Shown: piece after piece, positions 21,791-30,818 of the stretch
Numbering within the stretch: the stretch's first letter is position 1
Layout of the letters: every line of letters starts with the position of its first letter
Source of the DNA: Nitrospira sp.
GTDB lineage: Bacteria > Nitrospirota > Nitrospiria > SBBL01 > JAADHI01
Length of the DNA stretch: 39,309 nucleotides
Direction: 5' to 3'
NCBI GenBank assembly: GCA_027020665.1
Contig: JALUVJ010000112.1
Coordinates: forward strand, 1-39,309
Program-made: the position numbers and the translations under genes
The notes under the pieces: model-generated
The model's input: only the letters and a program-made list of their open reading frames with translations
The model's database searches: none
What the model was told of the DNA's origin: nothing

Positions 21791-21800
21791 TAAAAACCCA

Positions 21801-21840
21801 AAAAAAGCGCCCTGTTTTTCTAGGAAAACGGGGCGCTTTA
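21801..21840 (-). terminator. Intrinsic terminator after clpX
   Basis: On the - strand AAAGCGCCCCGTTTT and AAAACAGGGCGCTTT form a long stem around a short CCTAGA loop and are followed by a run of seven T. It lies 22 bases past the clpX stop and ends the tig-clpP-clpX transcript. Confidence 0.85.
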
Positions 21841-21862
21841 AAAACCTTGTTTTTTACCTCTT

Positions 21863-23116
21863 TTACGCCGATTTAATCCCTTTTTCACGTTCATACAAAA
21901 GAAGCGGCTCTCCCTGGCCGTTAATCACTTCTTCCGTCACTAGACATTCCTTTACATTTTTAAGCGACGGGATCTCATACATCACCTCCAACATCACTTC
22001 CTCAAGAATGGAACGTAAACCGCGCGCGCCGGTTTTTTGCTCAAAGGATTTTCTTGCAACGGCTGAAAGCGCACTCCCGGTAAATTTGAGTTTGACCTTC
22101 TCCAATGAAAAAAGTTTTTCATACTGCTTCACAAGCGCATTTTTAGGTTCGCTTAAAATGCGAACCAAAGCACGTTCATCCAAGTCATTCAAAGTTGCGA
22201 CAACCGGCAGGCGTCCTACAAATTCCGGAATCAGGCCGTGATGAATCAAGTCTTTTCCCTGTACCTTGGCCAAAAGATCACCAATCTTCCGATGGCCGCG
22301 TCCTTTGACATCCGCACCAAAACCCATTGATTTTTTGTAAATACGGTCTTCAATATGATTTTCCAAACCGATAAAAGCACCGCCGCAAATAAACAAAATG
22401 TTTGTCGTATCGACCTGAATAAATTCCTGATGCGGGTGCTTGCGTCCCCCTTGCGGCGGGATATTTGCGACCGTGCCCTCAATCAACTTCAAAAGCGCCT
22501 GCTGAACCCCTTCTCCGGAGACATCCCGCGTGATCGACGGCGAATCGCTTTTTCGACAGACCTTATCGACTTCATCAATGTAAACAATGCCGCGTTCCGC
22601 TTTTTCGACATCATAATCGGCCGCCTGAAGCAGTTTCAGCACGATGTTCTCCACATCTTCACCCACATAACCCGCTTCGGTGAGTGTGGTGGCATCCGCA
22701 ATCGTAAAAGGCACATCAATGATACGCGCCAAGGTTTGCGCTAACAGGGTTTTCCCCGTTCCTGTCGGGCCGACCATCAGAATATTGCCCTTTTGCAATT
22801 CAACATCATCACTCTGCGCATTGGAGGCCACCCGTTTGTAGTGGTTGTGTACCGCAACAGAAAGGACCTTTTTGGCACGATCCTGTCCAATCACATACTG
22901 ATCCAGGGTTTTTTTGATTTCGGCCGGTTTCGGCAGGCTGGAGGAACGGTCTTCTTTTTCCTCTTCCCACTCCTCCGCAATAATATCGTTGCAAAGGTCG
23001 ACACATTCATCACAAATATAAACGGTCGGGCCGGCAATCAGTTTTTTGACTTCATCCCTGTTTTTTCCACAAAATGAACAACGCAACAGGCTATCCGTTT
23101 TTTCATGCTTTGCCAT
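21863..23116 (-). CDS. clpX: ATP-dependent Clp protease ATP-binding subunit ClpX
   Basis: AAA+ unfoldase that feeds substrates to ClpP. The 417 residues have the N-terminal zinc-binding domain (Cys13, Cys16, Cys35, Cys38), Walker A GPTGTGKT at 116-123, Walker B VYIDEVDK near 180, and the ClpX-typical [11 protein letters not shown] motif. The ClpP-docking loop reads MGF in place of the usual IGF. It follows clpP by 18 bases and has a terminator downstream. Confidence 0.98.
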   Translation of the reverse strand: MAKHEKTDSLLRCSFCGKNRDEVKKLIAGPTVYICDECVDLCNDIIAEEWEEEKEDRSSSLPKPAEIKKTLDQYVIGQDRAKKVLSVAVHNHYKRVASNAQSDDVELQKGNILMVGPTGTGKTLLAQTLARIIDVPFTIADATTLTEAGYVGEDVENIVLKLLQAADYDVEKAERGIVYIDEVDKVCRKSDSPSITRDVSGEGVQQALLKLIEGTVANIPPQGGRKHPHQEFIQVDTTNILFICGGAFIGLENHIEDRIYKKSMGFGADVKGRGHRKIGDLLAKVQGKDLIHHGLIPEFVGRLPVVATLNDLDERALVRILSEPKNALVKQYEKLFSLEKVKLKFTGSALSAVARKSFEQKTGARGLRSILEEVMLEVMYEIPSLKNVKECLVTEEVINGQGEPLLLYEREKGIKSA

Positions 23117-23134
23117 GATTCTCCTTAAAAAGTA

Positions 23135-23731
23135 CTACTTTTTCTTGATGCTATCGACATGCTCAATCACTTCATCGATCAAATGGTAAGCCTTGGCCTC
23201 CTCGGCAGACATGAAATTATCACGATCCGTATCTTCCTGAACTTTTTTGATCGAGCGGCCCGTGTGTTTTGAAATGATGCTGTTTAAATTATCTTTGATG
23301 CGCAGAATTTCTTTGGCGTGAATGCTGATATCCGTCGCCTGCCCCTGAAACCCGCCACTGGGTTGATGCAACATAATGCGGGCATTGGGCAAGGCGTATC
23401 GTTTACCTGCCGCACCGGCTTGCAGTAACAACGCCCCCATGCTGGCCGCCTGTCCAATACAAATCGTCGAGACATCGGGTTTGATATATTGCATCGTATC
23501 ATAGATGGCCATGCCAGAAGTCACCACGCCGCCGGGGGAATTAATATAGAGGAAGATATCCTTTTCGGGGTCTTCGGCTTCGAGAAACAACAGTTGGGCG
23601 ATGATCAGGTTCGAAACATTGTCATCAACACCGGTTCCCAAAAAAACGATACGATCTTTGAGCAGTCTGGAATAAATATCGTAGGCACGTTCACCACGGC
23701 TGGATTGTTCAATCACCATCGGGACTAACAT
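23135..23731 (-). CDS. clpP: ATP-dependent Clp protease proteolytic subunit
   Basis: Forms the tetradecameric protease chamber used by ClpX. The catalytic triad is visible: Ser97 in GQAASMGA, His122 in MLHQPSGG and Asp171 in DTDRDNFMS. The 198 residues are the usual length and lack a long propeptide. The ATG overlaps the tig stop codon (TGATG), so translation is probably coupled to tig. Confidence 0.98.
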   Translation of the reverse strand: MLVPMVIEQSSRGERAYDIYSRLLKDRIVFLGTGVDDNVSNLIIAQLLFLEAEDPEKDIFLYINSPGGVVTSGMAIYDTMQYIKPDVSTICIGQAASMGALLLQAGAAGKRYALPNARIMLHQPSGGFQGQATDISIHAKEILRIKDNLNSIISKHTGRSIKKVQEDTDRDNFMSAEEAKAYHLIDEVIEHVDSIKKK

Positions 23732-25038
23732 CAGGATTTTTCTCCTTTCGCTGTATCGTCTGCTTCTTCCGCCACGGCTTCAAACTTGGCCTGAGCATAA
23801 ATCAGGTCAAGTACCCGGGATTCTTTCATCTGAGATTTCAAACCTTCAAGCGCCCCTTCTTTTTGAAGAAAGAGGCGTTTTATTTCTTTAAAAGTCGCGC
23901 CTCTTCTTTCTGCAATGGCCCTCAGTTCGTCTTCAAGGGCTTCATCGCTTACTAAGACATCCTCTTGCTCTGCGATTTGGCTTAAAATAAGGCTTTCTGC
24001 AGCACGTTGACGGGCAATCGGCTCCAATTCGCGCATCCAAGCCTCTTTTTTCCCGGAATCTTCGCCCAGGCTGTCTTGATCGGGAAAAGACTTCATGATC
24101 GTATTCAATTCGTGGGCGACCAAGGCTGAAGGTATTTCAAAAGGATTCGCCGCGATGAGTTTATCCATAAGCGCCTTTTTTTGATCGCGCACTTGTTTTG
24201 ATTTCGCTTCCTGCTCCAGCGTTTCCCGTGTTTTTATTTTCAGTGCTTCGAGGGATTCATGTCCCAGATCTTTTGCAAATTCATCATCAAGCTCAGGCAG
24301 AACCTTTTTCTTGACCTCCTGCACCTCAACATGAAAATCGACATTTTTGCCCGCAATCATTTTGTTTTGAAAGTCTTCGGGATACGGAACACTCACATCC
24401 AAAACATCACCCTTCTTTTTTCCCAACAGCTCTGACTCAAAGGGCGGAGGGAAGGTATTAGAACCGACGTGGATAGTATAGCCTTCCTGCTTCCCATCCT
24501 GAACCGGCTCACCGGCCAAAGCCCCTTCAAAATTCACAATGGCGAAGTCCATGGAGGCAATTTCATAGTCATCGGGACAGGCTTCAAGCTGTGCCTGCTC
24601 TTCCTGCTTCACGGCAAGCGCCTGATCTACATCGGCCTCCGAAACAGTCGTCTCCATTAAGGGCACCGCAATGCCTTTGTAGTCGCTGACGGTAATCACA
24701 GGCTTCACCTCAACCGTCGCGGTAAAAGACAGCGGCGCTCCTCTTTTGAGTTCTATTTTATCGAAAGAAGGGAATTCGACGGGGAAAATGCCCGTCTCTT
24801 CAACTGCTTGTTGATAATAATCCGGAACCAGCTTTCGCATGATATCATCGGCAACGGAAGGGCCGTATTTCTTCTCAAGCAGCGAGACCGGGACTTTTCC
24901 CGGTCTGAATCCCGGCACTTTAACTTGCCGAGACAGATCGGCATAGGCTTGGGAAAAGGCTTTTGAGAGAACTTCTTCTGGAATTTCAATGGTCAGGGAC
25001 TTCTTGATCGGCGTGATTTCGTTAACTTGAACTTTCAT
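23731..25038 (-). CDS. tig: Trigger factor, ribosome-associated chaperone
   Basis: Binds nascent chains at the ribosome exit. The 435 residues show the ribosome-binding signature GFRPGKVP (about residues 43-50), a FKBP-type peptidyl-prolyl isomerase domain (about 155-245) and the long helical C-terminal domain. It is the first gene of the tig-clpP-clpX operon, a very common order. A near-perfect promoter lies just upstream (25068-25096). An AAGAGAAGAAGAGG purine run serves as the ribosome site. Confidence 0.97.
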   Translation of the reverse strand: MKVQVNEITPIKKSLTIEIPEEVLSKAFSQAYADLSRQVKVPGFRPGKVPVSLLEKKYGPSVADDIMRKLVPDYYQQAVEETGIFPVEFPSFDKIELKRGAPLSFTATVEVKPVITVSDYKGIAVPLMETTVSEADVDQALAVKQEEQAQLEACPDDYEIASMDFAIVNFEGALAGEPVQDGKQEGYTIHVGSNTFPPPFESELLGKKKGDVLDVSVPYPEDFQNKMIAGKNVDFHVEVQEVKKKVLPELDDEFAKDLGHESLEALKIKTRETLEQEAKSKQVRDQKKALMDKLIAANPFEIPSALVAHELNTIMKSFPDQDSLGEDSGKKEAWMRELEPIARQRAAESLILSQIAEQEDVLVSDEALEDELRAIAERRGATFKEIKRLFLQKEGALEGLKSQMKESRVLDLIYAQAKFEAVAEEADDTAKGEKS

Positions 25039-25067
25039 AAACCTCTTCTTCTCTTAGGAGCGCGGTC

Positions 25068-25096
25068 ATTTTATCGCCACCTCCCGGTGATGTCAA
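25068..25096 (-). promoter_or_regulatory. Promoter of tig-clpP-clpX
   Basis: On the - strand -35 TTGACA (25091-25096) and -10 TAAAAT (25068-25073) are 17 bases apart. The predicted start near 25061 leaves a leader of about 23 bases ahead of the tig ATG at 25038. Confidence 0.85.
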
Positions 25097-25152
25097 CTTA
25101 GCGACCAGTGGGCTTTTACGCCTCCATGTTATGGTGAAGTACCCAAAAGATG

Positions 25153-25233
25153 TACGAGAGGGGGGACTTGAACCCCCACAGGAAATCCCACCAGATCCTA
25201 AATCTGGCGCGTCTACCATTCCGCCACTCTCGC
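25153..25233 (-). tRNA. tRNA-Leu (anticodon UAG)
   Basis: On the - strand the acceptor stem GCGAGAG pairs with CTCTCGT (first pair G-U). The anticodon stem CCAGA/TCTGG encloses TTTAGGA, giving anticodon TAG. A long variable arm typical of class II tRNAs and a GGGGG-TTCAAGT-CCCCC T-arm are present. The 3' CCA is not encoded. An extended -10 promoter lies 25 bases upstream. Confidence 0.95.
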
Positions 25234-25258
25234 GTATGCTCATCAAAGATGAGAGCTG

Positions 25259-25267
25259 ATTATAACA
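25259..25267 (-). promoter_or_regulatory. Extended -10 promoter of tRNA-Leu
   Basis: On the - strand TGTTATAAT is a perfect extended -10 (TGn plus TATAAT). The start would fall near 25252, about 19 bases before the mature tRNA. No good -35 box is seen at the right distance, as is common with extended -10 promoters. A CTCAT/ATGAG hairpin lies at 25239-25253. Confidence 0.6.
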
Positions 25268-25318
25268 TGAGGTCTTTTGCAAGAGGAAGAACTGATTTAC
25301 AACATAAATTCTTTCACC

Positions 25319-25520
25319 TGCCTCTTAACAATTCCCAGGGCGCGTCAGAACGGGCACATGTTGCACGCACAGATTGAATAGGCGGTTTGGCAACTGCGGT
25401 TCCCACATTCTTCGATTAAATCGGCAGCTAAATTCATCGAGTATTCCTGCAAGTGTATGGCGGACACGCCATGATCGGTAGAATGAAACTGTCCGAATCA
25501 CTGACTTTCGTTAAGAGGCA
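25319..25520. repeat. 11-bp inverted repeat bounding about 180 non-coding bases
   Basis: TGCCTCTTAAC (25319-25329) and GTTAAGAGGCA (25510-25520) are perfect inverse copies. Inside lies a perfect 6-bp hairpin ATGGCG-GACA-CGCCAT (25457-25472). No gene-like frame is present. It may be a relic of a small mobile element, but the arms are short and no target duplication is evident. Confidence 0.35.
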
Positions 25521-25569
25521 TATCTGACTATTATGGAGCAAAACCTGGTCACTCTGCATTTTCTTTTCT

Positions 25570-26013
25570 CCTTGTTCCTTGCCCGTGTTTCCCAAGATCG
25601 CTTCTGCACCTGCCCCAAAAGAACGGTATTCTGGATACCGGGGAAATCACCGATACAACATTTGTCTGCAATCCGGGCAGAGACCGTTTGTTTGAAGCCA
25701 AAGAAAAACTCAAGGCTTTTGATCCAGAAGAACAAGACGCTTTTGGAAGCGCCGACGCCATTTCAGGAGACCACGCCGTCGTGGGTGCGCGATTAAAAAT
25801 CCCCTGGCAAAATTCGATGCAGGTTCAGACTAGGTCTTTCGTCGCACAGGTCCAAACACTTGGGACGCAGGCACAAAAATTGTGGCAGCGGAAGACACTG
25901 ATCTCTTTGGTCTTTCCGTCGCAATCTCCGGCAGGGCTGCCATTGTCGGGGCAAGGGGAAGAGACCTCCCAGGCCCGATCAACGAAGCAGGCTTGGCCTA
26001 TATCGTGCGTTAA
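25570..26013 (+). pseudogene. Decayed FG-GAP (integrin-like) repeat protein, C-terminal part
   Basis: Two frames carry typical FG-GAP repeat text. Frame of 25688 encodes KLKAFDPEEQDAFGSADAIS followed by GDHAVVGA. Then, after a shift between about 25800 and 25834, another frame encodes VFRRTGPNTWDAGTKIVAAE, DLFGLSVAISG and AAIVGARG, ending at TAA 26011-26013. The N-terminal repeats are missing. Such proteins are usually secreted or surface-exposed. The frameshift and missing start make this a relic, not a working gene. Confidence 0.7.
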
Positions 26014-26077
26014 ATCCCGATCACAAAAACAAAGCGCGACCCTTCCCGGACCGAAAGTCCGGCAAGGGCCGCATCTC

Positions 26078-26737
26078 TTAGCTGTCCGGCATTTTTTCCT
26101 CGTCGGGCTTCACACAAACCCCCTCCATCAGCAAATAGACATCGTCTTTCAAAAAAGAAGTATGGGTGACCTCCAGTGCTTGTGACCGGTGAAGATAGGC
26201 CAGGGTGTTCCGGTCAAATCGTGCGCCGTAGACCTTTTCCACAAAAGGCGCAAAGCCTTCCTGTCTTTTTCTTATTTTTGGATTTTTTGAATAGACCATT
26301 TCAAGCAGGCGAAAATGTCCGCCCGGTTTCAATACCCGTGCAAACTGCTTCATCGCCATCGGCTGCAATGCGTCGGGCATGACACAGCAGATAAAGGTCG
26401 AAAAAACCCAGTCGAATCGATTGGAAGGAATAGAGGACAGTAAGGTGGCATCTGCCTGTTTAAGCGTGACATGACACCGGGCCTCTCTCACCCGTTTTTC
26501 CGCGCGTTTCAACATGGCCGGGCTTAAGTCGATTCCGGTGAGACGGACATCCGGGTGATAATATTTCAGGTTCCGACCCGTGCCGACACCCGCTTCCAAT
26601 ACTTCACCATGAATGTCCTTCAATAACTCCGGTCGCCACCGACGATATTGTCGTTCCCAGGGGTAATCCAAAATATCGTAAAACCAAGCCGTGATACCGT
26701 ACTTGTTTTTGAGCCGGTCATTTTCTTGAGACATCAT
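26078..26737 (-). CDS. Class I SAM-dependent methyltransferase
   Basis: 219 residues of the Rossmann-type methyltransferase fold: motif I VLEAGVGTGRN (46-56), the acidic residue Asp70 in LTGIDLSPAM, and a LKPGGHFRLLEMV strand (about 145-157). The overall pattern resembles UbiE/phospholipid N-methyltransferase-like proteins, but the substrate is unknown. It is divergent from the arsR gene at 26842 and shares its control region, so it probably responds to the same metal or metalloid. It has cysteines (an ICC pair near 116) but not the arrangement I would expect of the arsenite methyltransferase ArsM. Start may be either of two adjacent ATGs. Confidence 0.8.
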   Translation of the reverse strand: MMSQENDRLKNKYGITAWFYDILDYPWERQYRRWRPELLKDIHGEVLEAGVGTGRNLKYYHPDVRLTGIDLSPAMLKRAEKRVREARCHVTLKQADATLLSSIPSNRFDWVFSTFICCVMPDALQPMAMKQFARVLKPGGHFRLLEMVYSKNPKIRKRQEGFAPFVEKVYGARFDRNTLAYLHRSQALEVTHTSFLKDDVYLLMEGVCVKPDEEKMPDS

Positions 26738-26768
26738 GCCTTCACGCCCTTCCCTTTGCTATACGCTG

Positions 26769-26797
26769 ATCATAACGCTTGAGGCGCGATGAGTCAT
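26769..26797 (-). promoter_or_regulatory. Putative promoter of the methyltransferase gene
   Basis: On the - strand -35 ATGACT (26792-26797) and -10 TATGAT (26769-26774) are 17 bases apart, about 32 bases ahead of the ATG. It lies back to back with the arsR promoter. Confidence 0.45.
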
Positions 26798-26806
26798 CCC
26801 TCGCCC

Positions 26807-26839
26807 TTGCCTTTCCTATATATTTGTGTTATAGCACAA
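26807..26839 (+). promoter_or_regulatory. arsR promoter with overlapping palindromic operator
   Basis: -35 TTGCCT (26807-26812), 17-base spacer, -10 TATAGC (26830-26835). The imperfect palindrome TTGTGTTATAGCACAA (26824-26839) covers the -10 box, so repressor binding would block the polymerase. Seven bases past the -10 box lies the A of the ATG at 26842, so the transcript is predicted to be leaderless. The operator assignment is inference from position and symmetry. Confidence 0.65.
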
Positions 26840-26841
26840 CT

Positions 26842-27240
26842 ATGCAAATAATAAAAATAGAAGCGGGAGCGGTTTTCCATGCCTTAGCGGATGAAATCCG
26901 TCTCCGCATGATTCGACTCATGGTGGTGACCGGGCAGGAGTCTTGTCTGTGTGAGATGGTCGACAGCTTGCTGGAGCCTTCGTACAAACTGTCCCGTCAC
27001 CTGAAGATCTTACGCCAGGCGGGCCTGCTGTCCTCTCAAAAAGAAGGCCGCTGGGTCTACCATCGTTTGGTTCAGACACCCGCGTATATGGAACAATTAT
27101 ACGCGACAATACAGGCACTCCCCGATTCAGATGACATCTACAGCGCAGATTTAAAACGCTTCAGAAACCGCCTTTCGCTGCGCGAAGCGGGGCGTTGTCA
27201 AATAGGCATTCAGTCTGAAGCCTTCAAAACCGGGACGTAA
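26842..27240 (+). CDS. ArsR/SmtB-family metal-responsive repressor
   Basis: 132 residues with a winged helix. The recognition region LEPSYKLSRHLKILRQAGLL is preceded by a CLC pair in ESCLCEMVDSLL, the place where As(III)-responsive ArsR proteins carry their C-x-C ligands (usually CVC). An extra Cys lies in the C-terminal tail (GRCQIG). I start at ATG 26842 (MQIIKIEAG); an in-frame ATG at 26779 would add residues untypical of the family and would run through the promoter. No ribosome site precedes the ATG. It is divergent from the methyltransferase and precedes the MtrA-like gene by 51 bases. Confidence 0.88.
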   Translation: MQIIKIEAGAVFHALADEIRLRMIRLMVVTGQESCLCEMVDSLLEPSYKLSRHLKILRQAGLLSSQKEGRWVYHRLVQTPAYMEQLYATIQALPDSDDIYSADLKRFRNRLSLREAGRCQIGIQSEAFKTGT

Positions 27241-27291
27241 TAACAATGTCTGGATGTACGGGTAAGCAAACCCTACTCAGGAGATGAAAAA

Positions 27292-28410
27292 ATGAATGCG
27301 GGCGAGCCGATACCAAAGATACAAGAAGAACTCCAGGAAGGGATGAGGCTTTCAAAATGTCGAAAGTGCGGCTGCATGAAAGAGACTTTGCAAAATCTGC
27401 AAGCTTCCCTGACTTCCACTTCAACAGAAAACCCGCAGGTTTTGCTCGAAGCAATTGAGCACTGGCTGAAGCAGATGCAAACAATCCAATATGCCTGCCT
27501 GGGCTGTGATCACTGTTTTCCTGCGGTGGCAATAAACATTTTTCATCAAGGCTTTCCTGATGCCGGGCAATCTGAAGCCCCGAACTGTGCTTTTGAAGTC
27601 AATGTGCAGGATTGGCCTGCCGTTGTTGGAGAGTATTACGCATTTTGTGAGGGGCCTTCATGTCCTGTTGCGGTCTCGACCCTTGGCAGCACCGGACTCG
27701 CAGAACAACTCGCTCGTGTCAGGCCCGGAGCGCTTTGCATTGTCGGCAAAACGGAAACGGAGAATATCGGCATTGACAAGCTCATCAAAAATATCGTGAC
27801 AAATCCTACAATTCGTTGTCTCTTGCTGAGCGGCCACGACCCGAGCGGACACTATAGCGGCAAAACATTGCTTTCGCTGTGGACAAACGGTGTTGATGAG
27901 AAGATGAAAGTCATCGGCTCTCCCGGTAGACGGCCCATCCTGAAAAATGTGAGCCGTGAGGATGTTGAAGCCTTCCGAAAACAGGTCGCGCTTGTCGATA
28001 TGATCGGCTGTGAAGATGTGGAGAAAATTGTTGCAAAGATTGAGGCGCTTTCAGAGGAGGCCGTTTCTTCTTGTGGCTGCGAACAAGCGCAAGAAATCAC
28101 AAAAGCCATTCAGACTTCAGTCTCGCCAATCATTCAGGCAAAAGAACCCGGAATGATTTCCTTGGACAAGGCCGGATATTTTGTAATTCTGCCTCAAGCG
28201 GAAAAGCAGATGATCGTCGTAGAGTACTACACGTATGACAATACGCTTCAGCAAATACTTGAGGGCAAGGATGCACGAAGCATCTACTGGACGATCATTG
28301 AAAAGGGCTGGTTGACACAATTGGATCACGCGGCCTACTTGGGCAAGGAGCTGGCAAAAGCAGCGCTTTCAATCCAGATGGGGTTTAAATATGTTCAGGA
28401 CGGTGCATGA
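27292..28410 (+). CDS. MtrA-like (tetrahydromethanopterin S-methyltransferase subunit A-like) protein with DUF4346 C-terminus
   Basis: 372 residues, no signal peptide or membrane segment. N-terminal cysteine clusters C-x2-C-x-C (23, 26, 28) and C-x2-C-x2-C (69, 72, 75) look like metal or Fe-S ligands. Residues about 105-245 follow methanogen MtrA closely: WPAVVGEYY, VAVSTL, ENIGIDKLIKNIVTNPTIR, SGHDPSGHYSGKTL, LWTNGVDEKMKVIGSPG and a KQVALVDMIG ending. MtrA binds a cobamide through a histidine; His187 in GHYSG is the likely counterpart (inference). The C-terminus (about 285-372, with TIIEKGWLTQLDHAAYLGKE) matches DUF4346. The membrane helix of true MtrA and the other Mtr subunits are missing. 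It is just behind arsR with an AGGAG ribosome site, hence probably metal-induced. Function unknown. Confidence 0.85.
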   Translation: MNAGEPIPKIQEELQEGMRLSKCRKCGCMKETLQNLQASLTSTSTENPQVLLEAIEHWLKQMQTIQYACLGCDHCFPAVAINIFHQGFPDAGQSEAPNCAFEVNVQDWPAVVGEYYAFCEGPSCPVAVSTLGSTGLAEQLARVRPGALCIVGKTETENIGIDKLIKNIVTNPTIRCLLLSGHDPSGHYSGKTLLSLWTNGVDEKMKVIGSPGRRPILKNVSREDVEAFRKQVALVDMIGCEDVEKIVAKIEALSEEAVSSCGCEQAQEITKAIQTSVSPIIQAKEPGMISLDKAGYFVILPQAEKQMIVVEYYTYDNTLQQILEGKDARSIYWTIIEKGWLTQLDHAAYLGKELAKAALSIQMGFKYVQDGA

Positions 28411-28470
28411 GCGTATCCAAACAATGTTGCATTGGCACACTTCCTTGAAATTTCCTGTGGGGTTTAAGTT

Positions 28471-29700
28471 GTGAAAAGACGACGATTTGCAGTCATGGCG
28501 GTGCTTGGCGGGCTCTTGTTTTTCAATATTGAGACGGCCCTTGCCGGCGAACAAATCAATTTAAGCACCCTGGTGCATCGGGTGCTTGGAAACCATCCCC
28601 GGATTTTGGCCGTACAATCCCAACTGAAAGCCGCCCAAGCCCGTAAAAAAGCCGCCGATCAAGCCCTTTACAATCCAAATTTCGAGCTTGACTATGAGGA
28701 TGCAAGTGATGTCACGCAAACCCTGACGTTAAGCCAAGCCATCGACTGGAGCGATAAACGCGCTATGCGCACCCGCGTCGCGGCGTTTGAATATGACACG
28801 GCGATTGCGCAACTGAAGCTTGTTCGCCAGGAGCTTGCCCTGGAATTGCTCACGGCGCTGGCAAGCTACCATGCCGCGGATGATTTAAGCCGCATTGCCG
28901 AGCAGCGCCGTGATTTGATGCGGCGTTTTTTGTCCCTGAGCAAGCAGCGCCGCCGGGCGGGTGATCTCGCACAAGTCGCACTGGATCTTGCCAGGCTGGC
29001 GAATATGGAAGCAAGACTGCAACTGGCCCGCTTGCGCGGTGTGCAGGCTCAAGCGGAGCAGGGCCTGATGAATGTTGCCGAGGCCGGGCCCGAGGCTTGG
29101 CCGGACTTGCCGGACATCCCGGCGGTTTCTTTGATTCAGAACAGCAATCCCGAAACACTGCTTGAACAATTGCCCCGCTTGCGTGTGCTGCGCGCCCAAG
29201 TCGCCATTGCCCGCGCGGCGGTGGATTTACGACAAAGCGAGCGCCGGGCCGACCCGACCATCAGCCTGCGTGGCGGCCGAGAGTCTTCGGATAGTCTGAT
29301 GGCCCTGACCTTCTCCATGCCGCTCTTTGTCCGCAATACCTTCAGCGCCGAAGTCGATGCCGCCCGTGCGGATGCAACACAAATGGCGCAGCAGCTCCGG
29401 GACGCCCGTCGCCGCAGCCGTGCAAGGTTAATCGCGGCCTCCCGGCGCTTTGAATTCGCGAGACAGGCCTGGGAGGCGTGGCTGCAAACCGGGCAGGCCA
29501 GTCTGGAAAGCCAGGTGCGGCTTTTAGAGCGTTTGTGGTCTGCGGGAGAACTCAGCACAACGGATTATCTGGTGCAACTCAAACAAACGCTGGATACGCG
29601 CAGCGCCGCCGCCGAATTGCGCGGCAGCCTCTGGCAAGCCTGGTTTGAGTGGCTCGCAGCCAGCGGAAAAACAGAAGACTGGCTGGGCTTGAAGGGCTGA
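28471..29700 (+). CDS. TolC-family outer membrane efflux protein (CzcC/CusC-like)
   Basis: Forms the outer-membrane duct of a tripartite metal exporter. GTG start at 28471 behind a GGGG run; signal peptide of about 25 residues ending ALA. Two OEP-type halves with long coiled-coil helices rich in Ala, Arg and Gln follow over 409 residues (for example QLKAAQARKKAADQALYNPN near the start). It is followed directly by the adaptor and pump genes. From here to 34259 the DNA is visibly richer in G+C, with more GCC/CGC codons than the pyr and envelope genes, which suggests separate acquisition. Confidence 0.88.
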   Translation: MKRRRFAVMAVLGGLLFFNIETALAGEQINLSTLVHRVLGNHPRILAVQSQLKAAQARKKAADQALYNPNFELDYEDASDVTQTLTLSQAIDWSDKRAMRTRVAAFEYDTAIAQLKLVRQELALELLTALASYHAADDLSRIAEQRRDLMRRFLSLSKQRRRAGDLAQVALDLARLANMEARLQLARLRGVQAQAEQGLMNVAEAGPEAWPDLPDIPAVSLIQNSNPETLLEQLPRLRVLRAQVAIARAAVDLRQSERRADPTISLRGGRESSDSLMALTFSMPLFVRNTFSAEVDAARADATQMAQQLRDARRRSRARLIAASRRFEFARQAWEAWLQTGQASLESQVRLLERLWSAGELSTTDYLVQLKQTLDTRSAAAELRGSLWQAWFEWLAASGKTEDWLGLKG

Positions 29701-29714
29701 TGGAGAAACATAGG

Positions 29715-30812
29715 ATGAACACTTTTTTCAGACTGCTGTTCCTATTTTACCTGCTCGGTGCCGCCCCGGTTTTTGCGGAAGAAGAAGCACACGAAGCAGA
29801 GGGCATTCCACCCATGACGGCAGAGCAGCGTCAAGCCGTCGGCATATTGACACAGCGTGTGCGCATGCAAGAGATGGCCGACGAAATCATTGTCCCCGGC
29901 GAGGTCCGGACAAACCTGTATCGCAGCGCCGAGGTGACGCCCCGCATCACGGCGCAAATCATTCACCGCCACGCCCGCATGGGGGAGGCGGTGACACAGG
30001 GGCAAAAACTGGTGACACTCTCCAGCGTTGAAATGGCCGAGGCCCAGGGCCGCTTGTTGGTAACCAGCCGGGAATGGCGCCGTGTTAAAGGTTTGGGCCG
30101 CAAAGTTGTGTCGGAAAAACGCTACATCGGGGCGAAGGTTTCATATCAGCAGGCCTACGCAAAAGTATTGGCGTTCGGCATGACCGAAGCACAAGTGAAG
30201 CGCTTTCTGAAACAGGGGGATCTCGGAGGGGCCACGGGCACCTTCGACCTGCTCAGCCCCCAGTCCGGCACCGTTCTTAAAGATGACTTTGTCATCGGCC
30301 GCGTGGTCGAACCGGGAACGGTCCTGATGGAAATCAGCGACGAATCCCGCTTGTGGGTTGAGGCACAACTTTCATCAGAGGAGATGAAGGGCATCAAGCC
30401 GAATGCCCCTGCCCGCGTCAGCAGTGACAACCGCGATTGGTTTGACGGAAAAGTCGTGCAGATCCATCGCCGCATCGACGAAACAACCCGCACCTTGGCT
30501 GTGCGCATCGAACTGGATGCAAGCACGCCGGGCTTGCGTCCCGGTCAATTTGTCCGAAGCGCCATTCAGGTAAAGGCGAGTCAGCCGGTGGTGGCCGTGC
30601 CGAAGGAGGCGGTCTTGTTACTGGGAGACGATAATGTGGTCTTTAAATTAGAGGGCGATGAGATTCACCCTGCACCCGTAGAGCAGGGAATGACCCGGGG
30701 TGAATGGACAGAGATCAAAGCAGGACTGGCCTTGGGGGATGAGATTGTTACCCAAGGCGCTTACGTGCTCAAGTCCCTGTTTCTGAAATCCCAAATCGGC
30801 GATTCGGATTAA
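29715..30812 (+). CDS. Periplasmic adaptor (membrane fusion protein) of a heavy-metal RND system
   Basis: Links pump and outer-membrane duct. I start at ATG 29715, with TGGAG nine bases upstream, which yields a clean signal peptide (MNTFFRLLFLFYLLGAAPVFA). ATG 29700, overlapping the previous stop as TGATG, is an alternative. Barrel-sandwich halves are seen around VTQGQKLVTLSS and LLSPQSGTVLKDDFVIGR, with a beta-barrel (about 205-285) and a membrane-proximal domain after. 365 residues. No N- or C-terminal extra metal-binding domain. CusB/CzcB family. Confidence 0.88.
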   Translation: MNTFFRLLFLFYLLGAAPVFAEEEAHEAEGIPPMTAEQRQAVGILTQRVRMQEMADEIIVPGEVRTNLYRSAEVTPRITAQIIHRHARMGEAVTQGQKLVTLSSVEMAEAQGRLLVTSREWRRVKGLGRKVVSEKRYIGAKVSYQQAYAKVLAFGMTEAQVKRFLKQGDLGGATGTFDLLSPQSGTVLKDDFVIGRVVEPGTVLMEISDESRLWVEAQLSSEEMKGIKPNAPARVSSDNRDWFDGKVVQIHRRIDETTRTLAVRIELDASTPGLRPGQFVRSAIQVKASQPVVAVPKEAVLLLGDDNVVFKLEGDEIHPAPVEQGMTRGEWTEIKAGLALGDEIVTQGAYVLKSLFLKSQIGDSD

Positions 30813-30818
30813 AACCGC

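Noticed and set aside
25688..26185. 165-codon frame as an intact gene
   Set aside because: Only its first part has FG-GAP text; the remainder is out of frame with the rest of the relic and runs antisense into the methyltransferase.
26078..26737. Methyltransferase as arsenite methyltransferase ArsM
   Set aside because: The conserved cysteine set and length of ArsM are not seen; the pattern is closer to UbiE/phospholipid-type enzymes. The arsR neighbour alone is not enough.
27292..28410. MtrA-like protein as the mercury methylase HgcA
   Set aside because: HgcA has a corrinoid Fe-S-protein-type domain with a cap-helix Cys motif and membrane helices; here the pattern is MtrA plus DUF4346.
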